Source of the DNA: Spirochaetia bacterium
GTDB taxonomy: Bacteria > Spirochaetota > Leptospiria > Leptospirales > Leptonemataceae
Assembly: GCA_029880625.1 (NCBI GenBank)
Contig: JAOUOA010000017.1
Location: 1 to 14,035, forward strand
Reading direction: 5' to 3'
Length of the DNA stretch: 14,035 nucleotides
Shown here: piece by piece, positions 1 to 6,660 of the stretch
Position numbering within the stretch: position 1 is the first letter of the stretch
Layout of the letters: each line of letters begins with the position of its first letter
Notes under the pieces: model-generated
Told to the model about the DNA's origin: nothing
Seen by the model: the letters and a program-made list of their open reading frames with translations, nothing else
The model's database searches: none
Translations under genes and position numbers: made by a program

Positions 1-509
1 CTGGATGTACCATCTTTCCCGTATATCATTTCCGTAATATAACTTTCCTGTACGTTGTTTTCCACTTCCATGAAATAGACTCTCTCAAGCATTCCTTCTT
101 TATAAAAGGATATGAAATACTTAAAATAACGAAATGAACTTTTATCTCCGGGTTTTCTATAGAAAATGGACTGGATATTTCCTTCAGGATAAAATCTCAA
201 CTTTGTTTTTTCAGGAAGAAAAATACCGTCCAGACAGAAATGTTTTGTGGAAATATAATCCATGCCTTCTTTTACAAGTATGGAGCCGTGTTTTTTTAAA
301 ACAGGCGATATATGAAGCCCTGCAGGTTTATCCGAGCAGTATTCAAACTGAAAAAGTGTGACGACAGGGATTTGCGGCAGCGGTATGTCTTTTCCGGGAT
401 TCGCTTCCGTTATTCTGAAGATTCCTGAAGCAAATAGGGTAACGGTAAAAAGACCCGCGATAAAGGGGTTCGGAATCATGACTTTATTGTTGTATAACAC
501 TGTTGCCAT
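1..509 (-). CDS. partial exported or membrane-anchored protein of unknown function (3' end outside window)
   Basis: On the minus strand an open frame without a stop runs from about 509 off the left edge. Two in-frame starts are possible: ATG at 509 (product begins MATVLYNNKV) and ATG at 479 (MIPNPFIAGL); neither has a well-spaced Shine-Dalgarno. A hydrophobic stretch, roughly IAGLFTVTLFASGIF, just after the second start looks like an uncleaved signal anchor or signal peptide, so the rest is probably periplasmic or surface-exposed. Further on there are repeated aromatic 'FY-x-EG-x-(I/L)' segments (LRFYPEGNIQSIFY, later ISFYKEGMLERVYF), which resemble the short beta repeats of MORN/YwqK-like proteins; that likeness is tentative. 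I do not recognise the family. The gene is divergent from the tRNA and RING-family gene to its right. Confidence 0.65.
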   Translation of the reverse strand, partial: MATVLYNNKVMIPNPFIAGLFTVTLFASGIFRITEANPGKDIPLPQIPVVTLFQFEYCSDKPAGLHISPVLKKHGSILVKEGMDYISTKHFCLDGIFLPEKTKLRFYPEGNIQSIFYRKPGDKSSFRYFKYFISFYKEGMLERVYFMEVENNVQESYITEMIYGKDGTS

Positions 510-576
510 CCTGTCTTAAGATTCAAATAGGAAAAGCAAAAAACCGGATGTTTCTGAATTACAAATAGGATTTTTA

Positions 577-666
577 TTGTCTGCATGGCAGAGACAACTA
601 TAAAGAAGAAAGATATCAATCCGCAAAATAAAAGTTCTTGATGAATGAAGGAGCATAAATTATTTA
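577..666 (+). promoter_or_regulatory. candidate promoters upstream of the tRNA gene
   Basis: Two sigma70-like pairs lie in the gap before the tRNA. The first is TTGTCT (577-582), a 16-base spacer and TATAAA (599-604). The second is TTGATG (638-643), 17 bases and TATTTA (661-666), which would start transcription about 20 bases before the tRNA. Either could serve the tRNA and the gene fused to its 3' end. Both are imperfect and AT-rich sequence gives such matches by chance. Confidence 0.3.
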
Positions 667-693
667 AGATGAATGAAAGCGGACAAATAAAAC

Positions 694-813
694 GAGGCAG
701 TCGTCTAACGGCAGGACATCCGTTTCCTCAGTCATAAAATTATCGTTTCCGGTCAATTATGACTTACTTCAACCTCCCAACGGAAAACGCGGGTTCGACT
801 CCCGCCTGCCTCA
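694..813 (+). tRNA. tRNA gene with a ~49-nt insertion in the anticodon loop (identity uncertain; CCT=Arg by position)
   Basis: All arms can be drawn. The acceptor is GAGGCAG (694-700) paired with CTGCCTC (806-812), with discriminator A813 and no encoded CCA. T8 is 701. The D stem is GTCT/GGAC (703-706/714-717) with loop AACGGCA containing the GG pair and A21. The anticodon stem is TCCGT (719-723) perfectly paired with ACGGA (780-784). The variable loop is AAAC. The T stem is GCGGG/CCCGC (789-793/801-805) with loop TTCGACT. The anticodon loop, normally 7 nt, is 56 nt (724-779). Read from the 5' side it starts TTCCTCA, placing CCT at 34-36 (Arg), but position 37 would then be C, which is unusual. 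The extra segment holds an 8-bp hairpin (730-737/757-764) and an imperfect repeat of the anticodon-stem strand (CGTTTCC at 721 and 744). It is either a spliced tRNA or a pseudogene. The insert is far too short for a group I intron. Confidence 0.75.
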
Positions 814-814
814 A

Positions 815-1984
815 ATGAAATCAGAAGAAAAACGGATTAAAACAGCGCTTCGCTATCAAGCCCTTTACATTCCTGATGAATGGACAGATCAGAATCAAAC
901 TTCAAACGGAGATGCCGCTGTATTCACTGCTGCGCTGTCAAAACTTGGTTTCGGTCTCCGCGAAGAGGCTTTTGCCGCTGTTAAAATTTTAAAACCAGAA
1001 TCTCTGGGCATCATCGCAGATATCTTTCAGAAAATCATGGGTGTACGGAAAAACTGGACTCCCATGATAAAAAACTGGATTGTTCCGACAGGTGTAAGTG
1101 CAGAAGACCATCTCATTACTCTTTTTGCAAATGTTTTCGGAGCAGAGGGAACAGAAATGCCCTGCGGACATATGATTCCGGATGGTACCTTTCCTCTGGA
1201 GCGCTACAATGGATGTCCTTTCTGCGGAACACCTTTCGAGTTCGGCGAAATTGAATACAAAGGGCAGGGGTCTAAACTTAAAATTCTTGAACTGTGGAAA
1301 GAAGATGACCTGGACAAATGCCTTGCGTATCTTCTGGAATCCAGAACGGCGCTTGATGTAACGCAGATGGATTCTCTTCTGCTTCTTCTTTCTGAGTTTC
1401 CCCTGTCTGACGTCGAGATCAAAATGAAAGAAACAAGAATGGCCGTCCTGGATCATCTGCTTAAAAAAGATAAAAGAGACGAATTTATCAGTCTGATGAA
1501 AACGCCTGCTGATTTAATGCGCTACCTGTGGTTCAAACATACCGGATTTTTTCAGCTTGTAAGACCAAAAACCGTTAGAAGAAGAAAACGTTCCAATGCA
1601 AGAGCTCTTTATTTTTTAAAAACGGCAGAAAAAGTAAAAGAAGAAATGAAGGAAGCAGAACGTGCTGCAAAAAATGAAATTAAACTGAAATTCAGCAGGA
1701 ATATCTGCCTTCTTTCTGCAGAGGTTCTGAACCGTCTTGAACTGAAAGCGGAAACTGCTGCGGAAATTATGCATCCGCATCGGGGCATGTGGGTCCGTTT
1801 TATAAGGGCTCTTCGTCTCAGTGAATATGCAAAAAAAGATGGGTTTGAAAAATTAAAAAAACTTCTGGATGTTTTTTATAATGAATCTTACGAAGTCTGG
1901 GCCGGGCGTCTGGAAAAATACAGAAAAGAAAAAGATCCCCGGGCTCTTGAACTGCTTAAAGAAAGACCCGGAGTGTTTTCGTGA
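815..1984 (+). CDS. RING-like family protein (MXAN_6230/SCO0854-like), N-terminal part, ends at an in-frame TGA
   Basis: This encodes 389 residues. A zinc-binding RING-like cluster lies near residues 117-137 (CGH at 117-119, CPFCG at 134-138), followed by helical regions with 'TPADLMRYLWFKHTG' and 'MHPHRGMWVRFIRALRL'. From memory these phrases and their order match the MXAN_6230/SCO0854 RING-domain family, whose members are roughly twice this length and end in a TerD-like domain; the function is not established. The frame ends at TGA 1982-1984 and continues open in the same frame into the next entry, so the two pieces look like one gene of about 750 codons. The ATG begins two bases after the last tRNA base, leaving no room for a Shine-Dalgarno outside the tRNA. 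The frame stays open upstream through the tRNA to 677, but without an ATG, GTG or TTG. The start is the least certain part. Confidence 0.75.
   Translation: MKSEEKRIKTALRYQALYIPDEWTDQNQTSNGDAAVFTAALSKLGFGLREEAFAAVKILKPESLGIIADIFQKIMGVRKNWTPMIKNWIVPTGVSAEDHLITLFANVFGAEGTEMPCGHMIPDGTFPLERYNGCPFCGTPFEFGEIEYKGQGSKLKILELWKEDDLDKCLAYLLESRTALDVTQMDSLLLLLSEFPLSDVEIKMKETRMAVLDHLLKKDKRDEFISLMKTPADLMRYLWFKHTGFFQLVRPKTVRRRKRSNARALYFLKTAEKVKEEMKEAERAAKNEIKLKFSRNICLLSAEVLNRLELKAETAAEIMHPHRGMWVRFIRALRLSEYAKKDGFEKLKKLLDVFYNESYEVWAGRLEKYRKEKDPRALELLKERPGVFS
1982..1984 (+). other. single in-frame TGA interrupting the RING/TerD-like gene
   Basis: The stop lies between ...RPGVFS and SLFSEMIRYG, and both sides are in one frame (815 and 2000 have the same phase). 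In the family as I recall it this position is usually arginine, so a CGA-to-TGA transition would explain the break. TGG is used for tryptophan in nearby genes, so TGA is not evidently reassigned. The small ATCTC/GAGAT hairpin just after it is too short to be a bacterial SECIS element. Confidence 0.6.
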
Positions 1985-1999
1985 TCTCTTTTTTCTGAG

Positions 2000-3067
2000 A
2001 TGATCCGTTACGGCAGCGATGATGCGATAAATTCCTTCAGTGATATTATTAACAGAGTGCCGGCAAGGCTTCTTTTTACATTGAATATGTATGCTGAAAA
2101 TTATTTCTCTAAAGATTTTCCGCGTGTTGTAAGTCCGCTTGGGGGAGTAAGAAAATCGATTGAAAAAAATCATGATCTGTGTCGATTCAGCAGCGAGCAG
2201 CTTCAAAATATGATCCAGTCAATAGAGGATCTCTGCGTTCTTGCCGTTGAAAAAAGATTTAAAAATCAGAAAAATCAGAATATAAGCATGTACATTGATC
2301 CGCAGCTTTACAAAATGCCTGTTTCAATCGGCGAAAGATCTGAAACGATCCAGGACATGCCTTCGGCGCTGATGGGAACCGAATTTCCTCTGGAAGGCGA
2401 TTCTATACGCCTTTTCATGCAATGGGGAGAAGGACTCAAAGCGCAGCATCTGGATATGGACCTCAGCTGCACGATCGCTTTTAAAGATAGAAACGTATGC
2501 TGCAATTATTCAAATCTTTCTGAATCGGGATGCAATCACAGCGGCGATATAATTCATATCCCGGAAAAGGTCGGGACTGCAGAATATATTGAACTTGATA
2601 TCTCTGAATTAAAAAAACTGAATGCAGTCTATGTAACCTTCACCTGTAATTCTTATTCTGCAGGAGATCTCTCTCAGAATCTTGTCGTCGGCTGGATGGA
2701 CAGCAAAAACAAAATGACAATTTCAGAAGAAACAGGGGTTGCATACGATCCTTCCTGCGTACAGCATCAGATTCGCATAGCACGATCTCTGACAAAAGGT
2801 CTTGTTTTCGGAGTTTTGAACGTGGCAAAAAAGGAAATTTTATGGCTGGAAATGCCATTTGCAGGTCAGACTGTGTGGGGTTTGGATGTGCCTTCTGTTG
2901 AAGCGTTGATCCGAAAACTTTCGAGCAGACTCAATATCGGTGCGCTTCTGGAGCTGAAAGCGAAAGCACAGGGGCTTGAATTTAAAGAAACGCCGGACGC
3001 AGATGAGGTTTATGATTTTAAATGGGCTGTCAATGCATCATCGGTTACCAGGCTTCTTATTGACTGA
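2000..3067 (+). CDS. C-terminal part of the same gene: helical region plus TerD-like domain
   Basis: This encodes 355 residues from the first ATG after the interrupting TGA. Residues 1-90 continue the helical part of the RING-family protein ('NRVPARLLFTLNMYAENYF', 'PLGG'). Residues about 130-240 look like a TerD-type beta-sandwich: 'RLFMQWGEG', then 'LDMDLSCTIAF', where acidic residues resemble the calcium-binding part of TerD domains, and later 'YIELDISELKK' and 'VGWMDS'. TerD domains occur in tellurite and general stress-response systems and bind Ca2+. There is no Shine-Dalgarno before the ATG at 2000, so independent translation is unlikely. The more natural reading is that the piece is made only by readthrough of the TGA or not at all. 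The next gene has its own promoter, so this gene appears to end its transcription unit. Confidence 0.7.
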   Translation: MIRYGSDDAINSFSDIINRVPARLLFTLNMYAENYFSKDFPRVVSPLGGVRKSIEKNHDLCRFSSEQLQNMIQSIEDLCVLAVEKRFKNQKNQNISMYIDPQLYKMPVSIGERSETIQDMPSALMGTEFPLEGDSIRLFMQWGEGLKAQHLDMDLSCTIAFKDRNVCCNYSNLSESGCNHSGDIIHIPEKVGTAEYIELDISELKKLNAVYVTFTCNSYSAGDLSQNLVVGWMDSKNKMTISEETGVAYDPSCVQHQIRIARSLTKGLVFGVLNVAKKEILWLEMPFAGQTVWGLDVPSVEALIRKLSSRLNIGALLELKAKAQGLEFKETPDADEVYDFKWAVNASSVTRLLID

Positions 3068-3112
3068 CATAAAGCAATAAACACAGGAGTATCTTTTCAA
3101 TAGCTTTTTTTG

Positions 3113-3142
3113 TTGACCCGAAACGGTTACAGTTTTTATAAT
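3113..3142 (+). promoter_or_regulatory. sigma70-type promoter for the 3226-4424 operon
   Basis: TTGACC (3113-3118) is followed by an 18-base spacer and a perfect TATAAT (3137-3142). Transcription would start near 3149, giving a leader of about 77 bases. CGGTTA (3124-3129) in the spacer recurs as its reverse complement TAACCG shortly before the start codon, a possible hairpin or operator pair, but only 6 bp. Confidence 0.6.
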
Positions 3143-3225
3143 TTATCCTGCAGCTGGCGGCGACACTGAATGAAATAATCGATAACTGCAATTTCAAATG
3201 ATAACCGGTAAGAACCAGGGTTGAG

Positions 3226-3891
3226 ATGAGAATTATATCCCGAACCATAGATTATTACGATTCCTGTCAGAACTACAGGGATGAATTCATTTTTCACAGA
3301 AAACAGAAGCGAAAACTGCTTGAAGATTTCAAAAATGATGACTTAAAAAGCATTCTATATTTTGAATATACGAACTGGAAAGAAAAGAATGGACTCATTG
3401 CATGCCGCATAATCGGATTTTGCGGAAAATACTATATCGTCTGGATTGATCATGACCAAAATAAATGTTATTATGACTTAACAAATATTTCGGAGAAAAT
3501 CAATTTTTATGAAATCGGATACGGAAGATCCAAGCATGCAAGGAAGTTTGATCCGATTTACAACTGGAAAAGAGTGCACAGTCAGTATGCAGAAAATTTA
3601 GAATCCCTGTTCCCAGAAAATTATTTTTTAAAGTACAGAGTTCCCTGCTTTACGATTGGATATGAAGATGCGATTGGATATATTCTTGTTCTTAACCCGG
3701 AGCTCAGGGATTTTCATTTCCAGGAAATATTTGATCCCTATTCTGCCTGCCAGGAGATAGAAATGTTTTTGCGAAACAATCTGGTCGATGACAGCACCGA
3801 TAAGGTAAAAGTAGATGAGAAGCACCGTATGAACAGCCGATTTGACAGATGGAGCTTTAAGAAGCTGCCCTGGAAAAGGAAAAAGCCATGA
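3226..3891 (+). CDS. conserved hypothetical protein, function unknown
   Basis: This encodes 221 residues, soluble, with no signal peptide or membrane helix. The opening 'ISRTIDYYDSCQ', the segment 'IIGFCGKYY' (about residue 62), and the late 'NPELRDFHFQEIFDPYSACQEI' followed by 'MFLRNNL' are the pattern of a widespread conserved family seen, from memory, in bacteria and some phages. I know no assigned biochemical role for it. The C-terminus is strongly basic (KKLPWKRKKP). The start has only a weak Shine-Dalgarno (AGGGTTGAG). Its stop overlaps the start of the phospholipase-D-like gene by 4 bases (ATGA), so the two are likely translationally coupled and share the promoter at 3113. The many Tyr, Asp and Asn codons are AT-rich but similar to neighbouring genes, so nothing marks it as recently acquired. 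Confidence 0.8.
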   Translation: MRIISRTIDYYDSCQNYRDEFIFHRKQKRKLLEDFKNDDLKSILYFEYTNWKEKNGLIACRIIGFCGKYYIVWIDHDQNKCYYDLTNISEKINFYEIGYGRSKHARKFDPIYNWKRVHSQYAENLESLFPENYFLKYRVPCFTIGYEDAIGYILVLNPELRDFHFQEIFDPYSACQEIEMFLRNNLVDDSTDKVKVDEKHRMNSRFDRWSFKKLPWKRKKP

Positions 3892-4424
3892 CTCGACTGC
3901 TGTTGAACGATCAGCTGTATAAAGATTTTATTCTGAAAGCCGTTCCTGAAACAAAACGGTTTTTATGGATAGCGACGGCTGATATAAAAAATATGCATTT
4001 TGAACAGGGGAAGCGTTTTGTGCCTTTCCTGAAAACTCTTTCCGATCTGGTGGAGCAGGGCCGTGAAGTGCGTCTTCTTCATGCGAAAGAGCCGGGTCCA
4101 CGTTTTCGAATGGATTTTGACAGTTATCCTTCTCTTGTGAAAAGCGACCGCTTTGAACGCATTCTCTGTCCCCGGGTGCATTTCAAATCAATCATCATTG
4201 ACGGAGTCAGGGCCTATACGGGATCTGCAAATTTTACAGGGGCCGGTATGGGAGCGAAAAATCAGAACAGACGGAACTTTGAGGCCGGCGTGGACACTTC
4301 AGATCCTCTCATTGTCAGAGGACTGATGGATTTTTTTGACGATGTTTTTCTGGGCAGGCATTGCACTGAGTGTTCGTATTTAAAAGAATGTCCCGATCCC
4401 GCAAACCGGATCCACCAGGATTAA
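3888..4424 (+). CDS. small phospholipase-D-like (PLDc) domain protein
   Basis: This encodes 178 residues. It carries one complete HKD motif: H98-F-K100, D105, then G112-S113 with N115 (HFKSIIIDG...TGSANFTGAG), matching HxK(x)4D(x)6GS. E132 in 'RNFEAGV' fits the conserved acidic residue downstream. PLD-fold enzymes hydrolyse or transfer phosphodiesters through the motif histidine. Single-motif members such as Nuc or BfiI-type nucleases act as dimers, so a nuclease is as likely as a lipase. There is no signal peptide, so it is probably cytoplasmic. The C-terminus has a small cysteine cluster (C159, C162, C168, 'HCTECSYLKECPDP') that may bind zinc or an Fe-S cofactor. It is second in an operon, with ATG inside the stop region of the preceding gene and a purine-rich stretch upstream. 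Confidence 0.8.
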   Translation: MTRLLLNDQLYKDFILKAVPETKRFLWIATADIKNMHFEQGKRFVPFLKTLSDLVEQGREVRLLHAKEPGPRFRMDFDSYPSLVKSDRFERILCPRVHFKSIIIDGVRAYTGSANFTGAGMGAKNQNRRNFEAGVDTSDPLIVRGLMDFFDDVFLGRHCTECSYLKECPDPANRIHQD

Positions 4425-4509
4425 TCAGGATTCTTTTTGCATATCGGGTGCAGAAGCGGGAATCTGTATGAAAAAGGCGCATGAGATGTTTTCTCTGACG
4501 TGCGAATAA

Positions 4510-4644
4510 AATGATGGATTTGTAGGTTATGCGAAATGGGGCAGCCAGGGTGCGTTGATGACAAAGAATGCTCTGGATCGACGGTATATGCGTAACCAGA
4601 ATGAATCAGGAAGTGTATTGCCCGCAGTGCATATAGCATGCTGA
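4510..4644 (+). pseudogene. short open stretch, possible remnant of a coding region
   Basis: Between the convergent PLD-like and hemolysin-III genes, one frame stays open for 44 codons after a TAA (beginning NDGFVGYAKWGSQG). Its composition looks protein-like, and it has no ordinary start or Shine-Dalgarno. I cannot assign it to a family. It may equally be chance. No clear terminator hairpin is seen elsewhere in 4425-4674. Confidence 0.2.
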
Positions 4645-4674
4645 ATCTGAAGGGTATCCGAAGAAGTTGCTTTT

Positions 4675-5298
4675 TTACAGAACATACATTAAAATAGCGA
4701 GGAAATGAGCCACGCTGCCCGCCAGGACAAAAAGATGCCAGATCCCATGTCCATGCTTGATTTTTTCATCAAAGGCATAGAAAAAGATTCCGCCTGTGTA
4801 GAGCAGTCCGCCCGCAAGAAGTAAAAGAAAACCGCCAAGGGGTAAAACTTCCATTAAAGGCTTTATTGCTAAAAGGATAAGCCAGCCCATACCGATATAG
4901 ATCAGAATCGGCAGAATCCTGAGGCGGCCTGCGCTTCCCATGATCTCAATGATGATTCCGATAAGAGCCAATCCCCAGTTTATACCGAAAAGTGTCCACC
5001 CCCATAAGCTTCCGCGAAGGACAACCAATGTTAAAGGAGTATAGGTGCCGGCTATTAAAATATAGATGGCAACAAAATCCATTTTTCTGAAGAAAATTTT
5101 AGCTCGGCCTGAAAACGAGTGGTAAAGTGTTGAAAACAGATAAAGGGAAACTAGCGTCACACCATAGATACTGAAACTGACAATTTTCCAAACATCTCCT
5201 AGAAGTGACGCATAAACGACAAGAACAGCAAGAGCCGCAACAGATAAAAGAACGCCGATAAGATGTGTTATTGAATTAAATCGTTCTCCCTTATACAT
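4675..5298 (-). CDS. trhA: hemolysin III / PAQR family integral membrane protein
   Basis: This encodes 207 residues with seven probable membrane helices, the normal size for bacterial hemolysin-III (YqfA/TrhA) proteins. Family signatures are present: 'ERFNSITHLIG' at the N-terminus, 'STLYHS' (S56, H60), 'DFVAIYILIAGTYTP' (D74), and 'KHGHGIWHLFVLAGSVAHF' (H184, H188, H198). H60, H184 and H188 correspond to the zinc ligands of the PAQR fold. The fold is shared with adiponectin receptors. Bacterial members have been linked to membrane homeostasis, and the haemolysin name comes from one early Bacillus observation. The start at 5298 is backed by a GAGGAA Shine-Dalgarno. It stands alone, convergent with the PLD-like gene. 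The gene symbol rests on family membership only. Confidence 0.9.
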   Translation of the reverse strand: MYKGERFNSITHLIGVLLSVAALAVLVVYASLLGDVWKIVSFSIYGVTLVSLYLFSTLYHSFSGRAKIFFRKMDFVAIYILIAGTYTPLTLVVLRGSLWGWTLFGINWGLALIGIIIEIMGSAGRLRILPILIYIGMGWLILLAIKPLMEVLPLGGFLLLLAGGLLYTGGIFFYAFDEKIKHGHGIWHLFVLAGSVAHFLAILMYVL

Positions 5299-5659
5299 AG
5301 AAGGTTCCTCATGCTCAATTACAGTTAATTATTTATATAAAAATAAGTCTACTGATTTTTATGCGAAACTGTGCCGGAGATGCCTTACTTTTAGTGCGTA
5401 TAACAATCCTGAACTTTTCCTGCGAGCTAATATGATAATACAACGGGTTTCTCTCAATGCAAGATATTGCGCCTCATGAAGAGCAGACTTGTAAAATTCC
5501 GTTTATGATTATTTCTGGAAGTGAAGAACCGGATAATCTTGATTCTCTGCAGCATAGATGCTTGATCCATCCGGCTAGAAAATCATGTTTTTCGGCAGTA
5601 TGTGACCTTCAGCATATTAACTAAAAGGATCTTGCGTTGATGGAATTTTAACAGCTAGA
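5299..5659. other. intergenic stretch between two minus-strand genes
   Basis: The right part holds the possible receiver remnant listed separately. The left part is AT-rich and should contain the promoter of the hemolysin-III gene (TATAAA-like boxes on the minus strand around 5330-5345), but I find no convincing -35/-10 pair. No terminator hairpin with a T-run is visible after the diguanylate cyclase gene. Confidence 0.4.
5457..5624 (+). pseudogene. possible receiver-domain remnant (55 codons)
   Basis: A frame open from ATG 5457 to TAA 5622 encodes 55 residues. 'KIPFMIISGSEEPDNL' resembles the beta4 strand of a response-regulator receiver domain ('iPiimlSg') and 'CLIHPARKS' resembles the beta5 region ('yLiKPvrpse'), with the conserved Lys replaced by His and the spacing a few residues short. 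The phosphorylatable Asp half is absent. There is no clear Shine-Dalgarno. If real it is a degraded C-terminal half of a receiver, lying antiparallel and next to a diguanylate cyclase gene. The similarity is by eye only. Confidence 0.3.
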
Positions 5660-6472
5660 TCATTCAAGGGCAACGACTTTATTCCTGCCGCTTTCTTTTG
5701 CAATGTATAATGCATCATCGGCGCGTTTTACCATTTGATTGGAGTTATCGCTTTTGCTGAAAGAAGTAATTCCTGTACTGATTGTGATATTTATTTCATC
5801 AATAATTTCAAGGTTTTCAAGTCCCTTTCGCAGCTTTTCGGCGGTTATTTCTGCTTCTTTCAGATTATTCTGGGGAAGTAGTATAATAAATTCTTCGCCT
5901 CCCCATCTTGCGCAGGAATCGGAATTGCGCAGATTGTTTATTAAATACATGGAGAATTTTAATAGCACCTCATCTCCGATCTGATGTCCGTATCGATCAT
6001 TAATCTTTTTAAAATAATCAATATCGCATATAAGCAGGGCAAAAGGCTCTGTGTAGCGTTCGGATCGGTTTATCTGATTTTCCAGAATTTCTGAAAATTT
6101 TCTTCTATTTAAAAGATGTGTGAGGGGATCCCTAAAAGCGATATTTTCAAGTTCTTTTGTTCGCTCATCTACCTTTGCTTCCAGTTGCTGCTGGTATTCT
6201 CTGAGGAGATTCTCTGTTCTTTTCTGCTTATTCATTAAGCTTTTTGCTATAAATGAAATGCTTGTTGTTATAATGATAATAAGAGTTCTCATCCAAATTT
6301 CGGATGGAGAATGACCGGTAAGTGATTCAAAAAAAATTTCTTCATTTTTCATCAGGAAATGATCAATGCATGCATCAAGAATCCATATAAGAATTCCGGC
6401 AATAAATCCCAGGGCAGGAAAATATTGTATGATTCGGTCATTCAGAGAACCTGTTTTTGCTGCATTGTTCAT
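5660..6472 (-). CDS. membrane-bound diguanylate cyclase (GGDEF domain)
   Basis: This encodes 270 residues. Two hydrophobic segments (about 17-39 and 59-79) anchor it in the inner membrane with a short loop between them. A charged coiled-coil linker (about 82-112, 'REYQQQLEAKVDERTKELEN') leads to a complete GGDEF domain. It has 'DPLTHLLNRR', the metal-binding 'CDIDYFKKIND' (D150), and the active-site GGEEF at 191-195. An RxxD inhibitory site (RNSD, 182-185) sits five residues before GGEEF, so product inhibition by c-di-GMP is expected. It should condense two GTP to c-di-GMP. There is no separate sensory domain, so input presumably comes through the membrane segments or the coiled coil. The start at 6472 has no strong Shine-Dalgarno. 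It lies downstream of the flagellin-like pair on the same strand, separated by 188 bases, and could in principle be linked to motility control. Confidence 0.92.
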   Translation of the reverse strand: MNNAAKTGSLNDRIIQYFPALGFIAGILIWILDACIDHFLMKNEEIFFESLTGHSPSEIWMRTLIIIITTSISFIAKSLMNKQKRTENLLREYQQQLEAKVDERTKELENIAFRDPLTHLLNRRKFSEILENQINRSERYTEPFALLICDIDYFKKINDRYGHQIGDEVLLKFSMYLINNLRNSDSCARWGGEEFIILLPQNNLKEAEITAEKLRKGLENLEIIDEINITISTGITSFSKSDNSNQMVKRADDALYIAKESGRNKVVALE

Positions 6473-6660
6473 ACTGGAATATAATTAAGTTTCCGGTATT
6501 GCAAGATGTCTATAAAAATATAGCAATTTCAGATTGATTTTTCTCTGTTTGGATGTAAATGAAACAGAATTTTGGAATTTATGCCCCCCTGGGTCAACCC
6601 TGGATAATTATTCTTAAAGGGAGTTTGATATTCTATATAGGATGATGAAATGTCGGCTGT

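Noticed and set aside
134..361. 75-codon plus-strand frame near the left edge
   Set aside because: The minus-strand frame over the same bases has signal-anchor and repeat features and stays open to the edge; the plus frame is its shadow.
431..570. CAAATAGG(A) repeated three times (431, 524, 562)
   Set aside because: The copies are 8-9 bases, unevenly spaced, and the first is inside a coding region; probably chance.
724..779. The insert in the tRNA as a group I intron or as a long variable arm of a class II tRNA
   Set aside because: It is about 49 nt, far below group I size, and lies inside a perfectly paired anticodon stem, while the variable loop between that stem and the T arm is a normal 4 nt.
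1982..2010. Selenocysteine reading of the TGA
   Set aside because: The only hairpin after it is 5 bp with a T-rich loop, unlike a bacterial SECIS element, and the position fits an arginine codon changed by one base.
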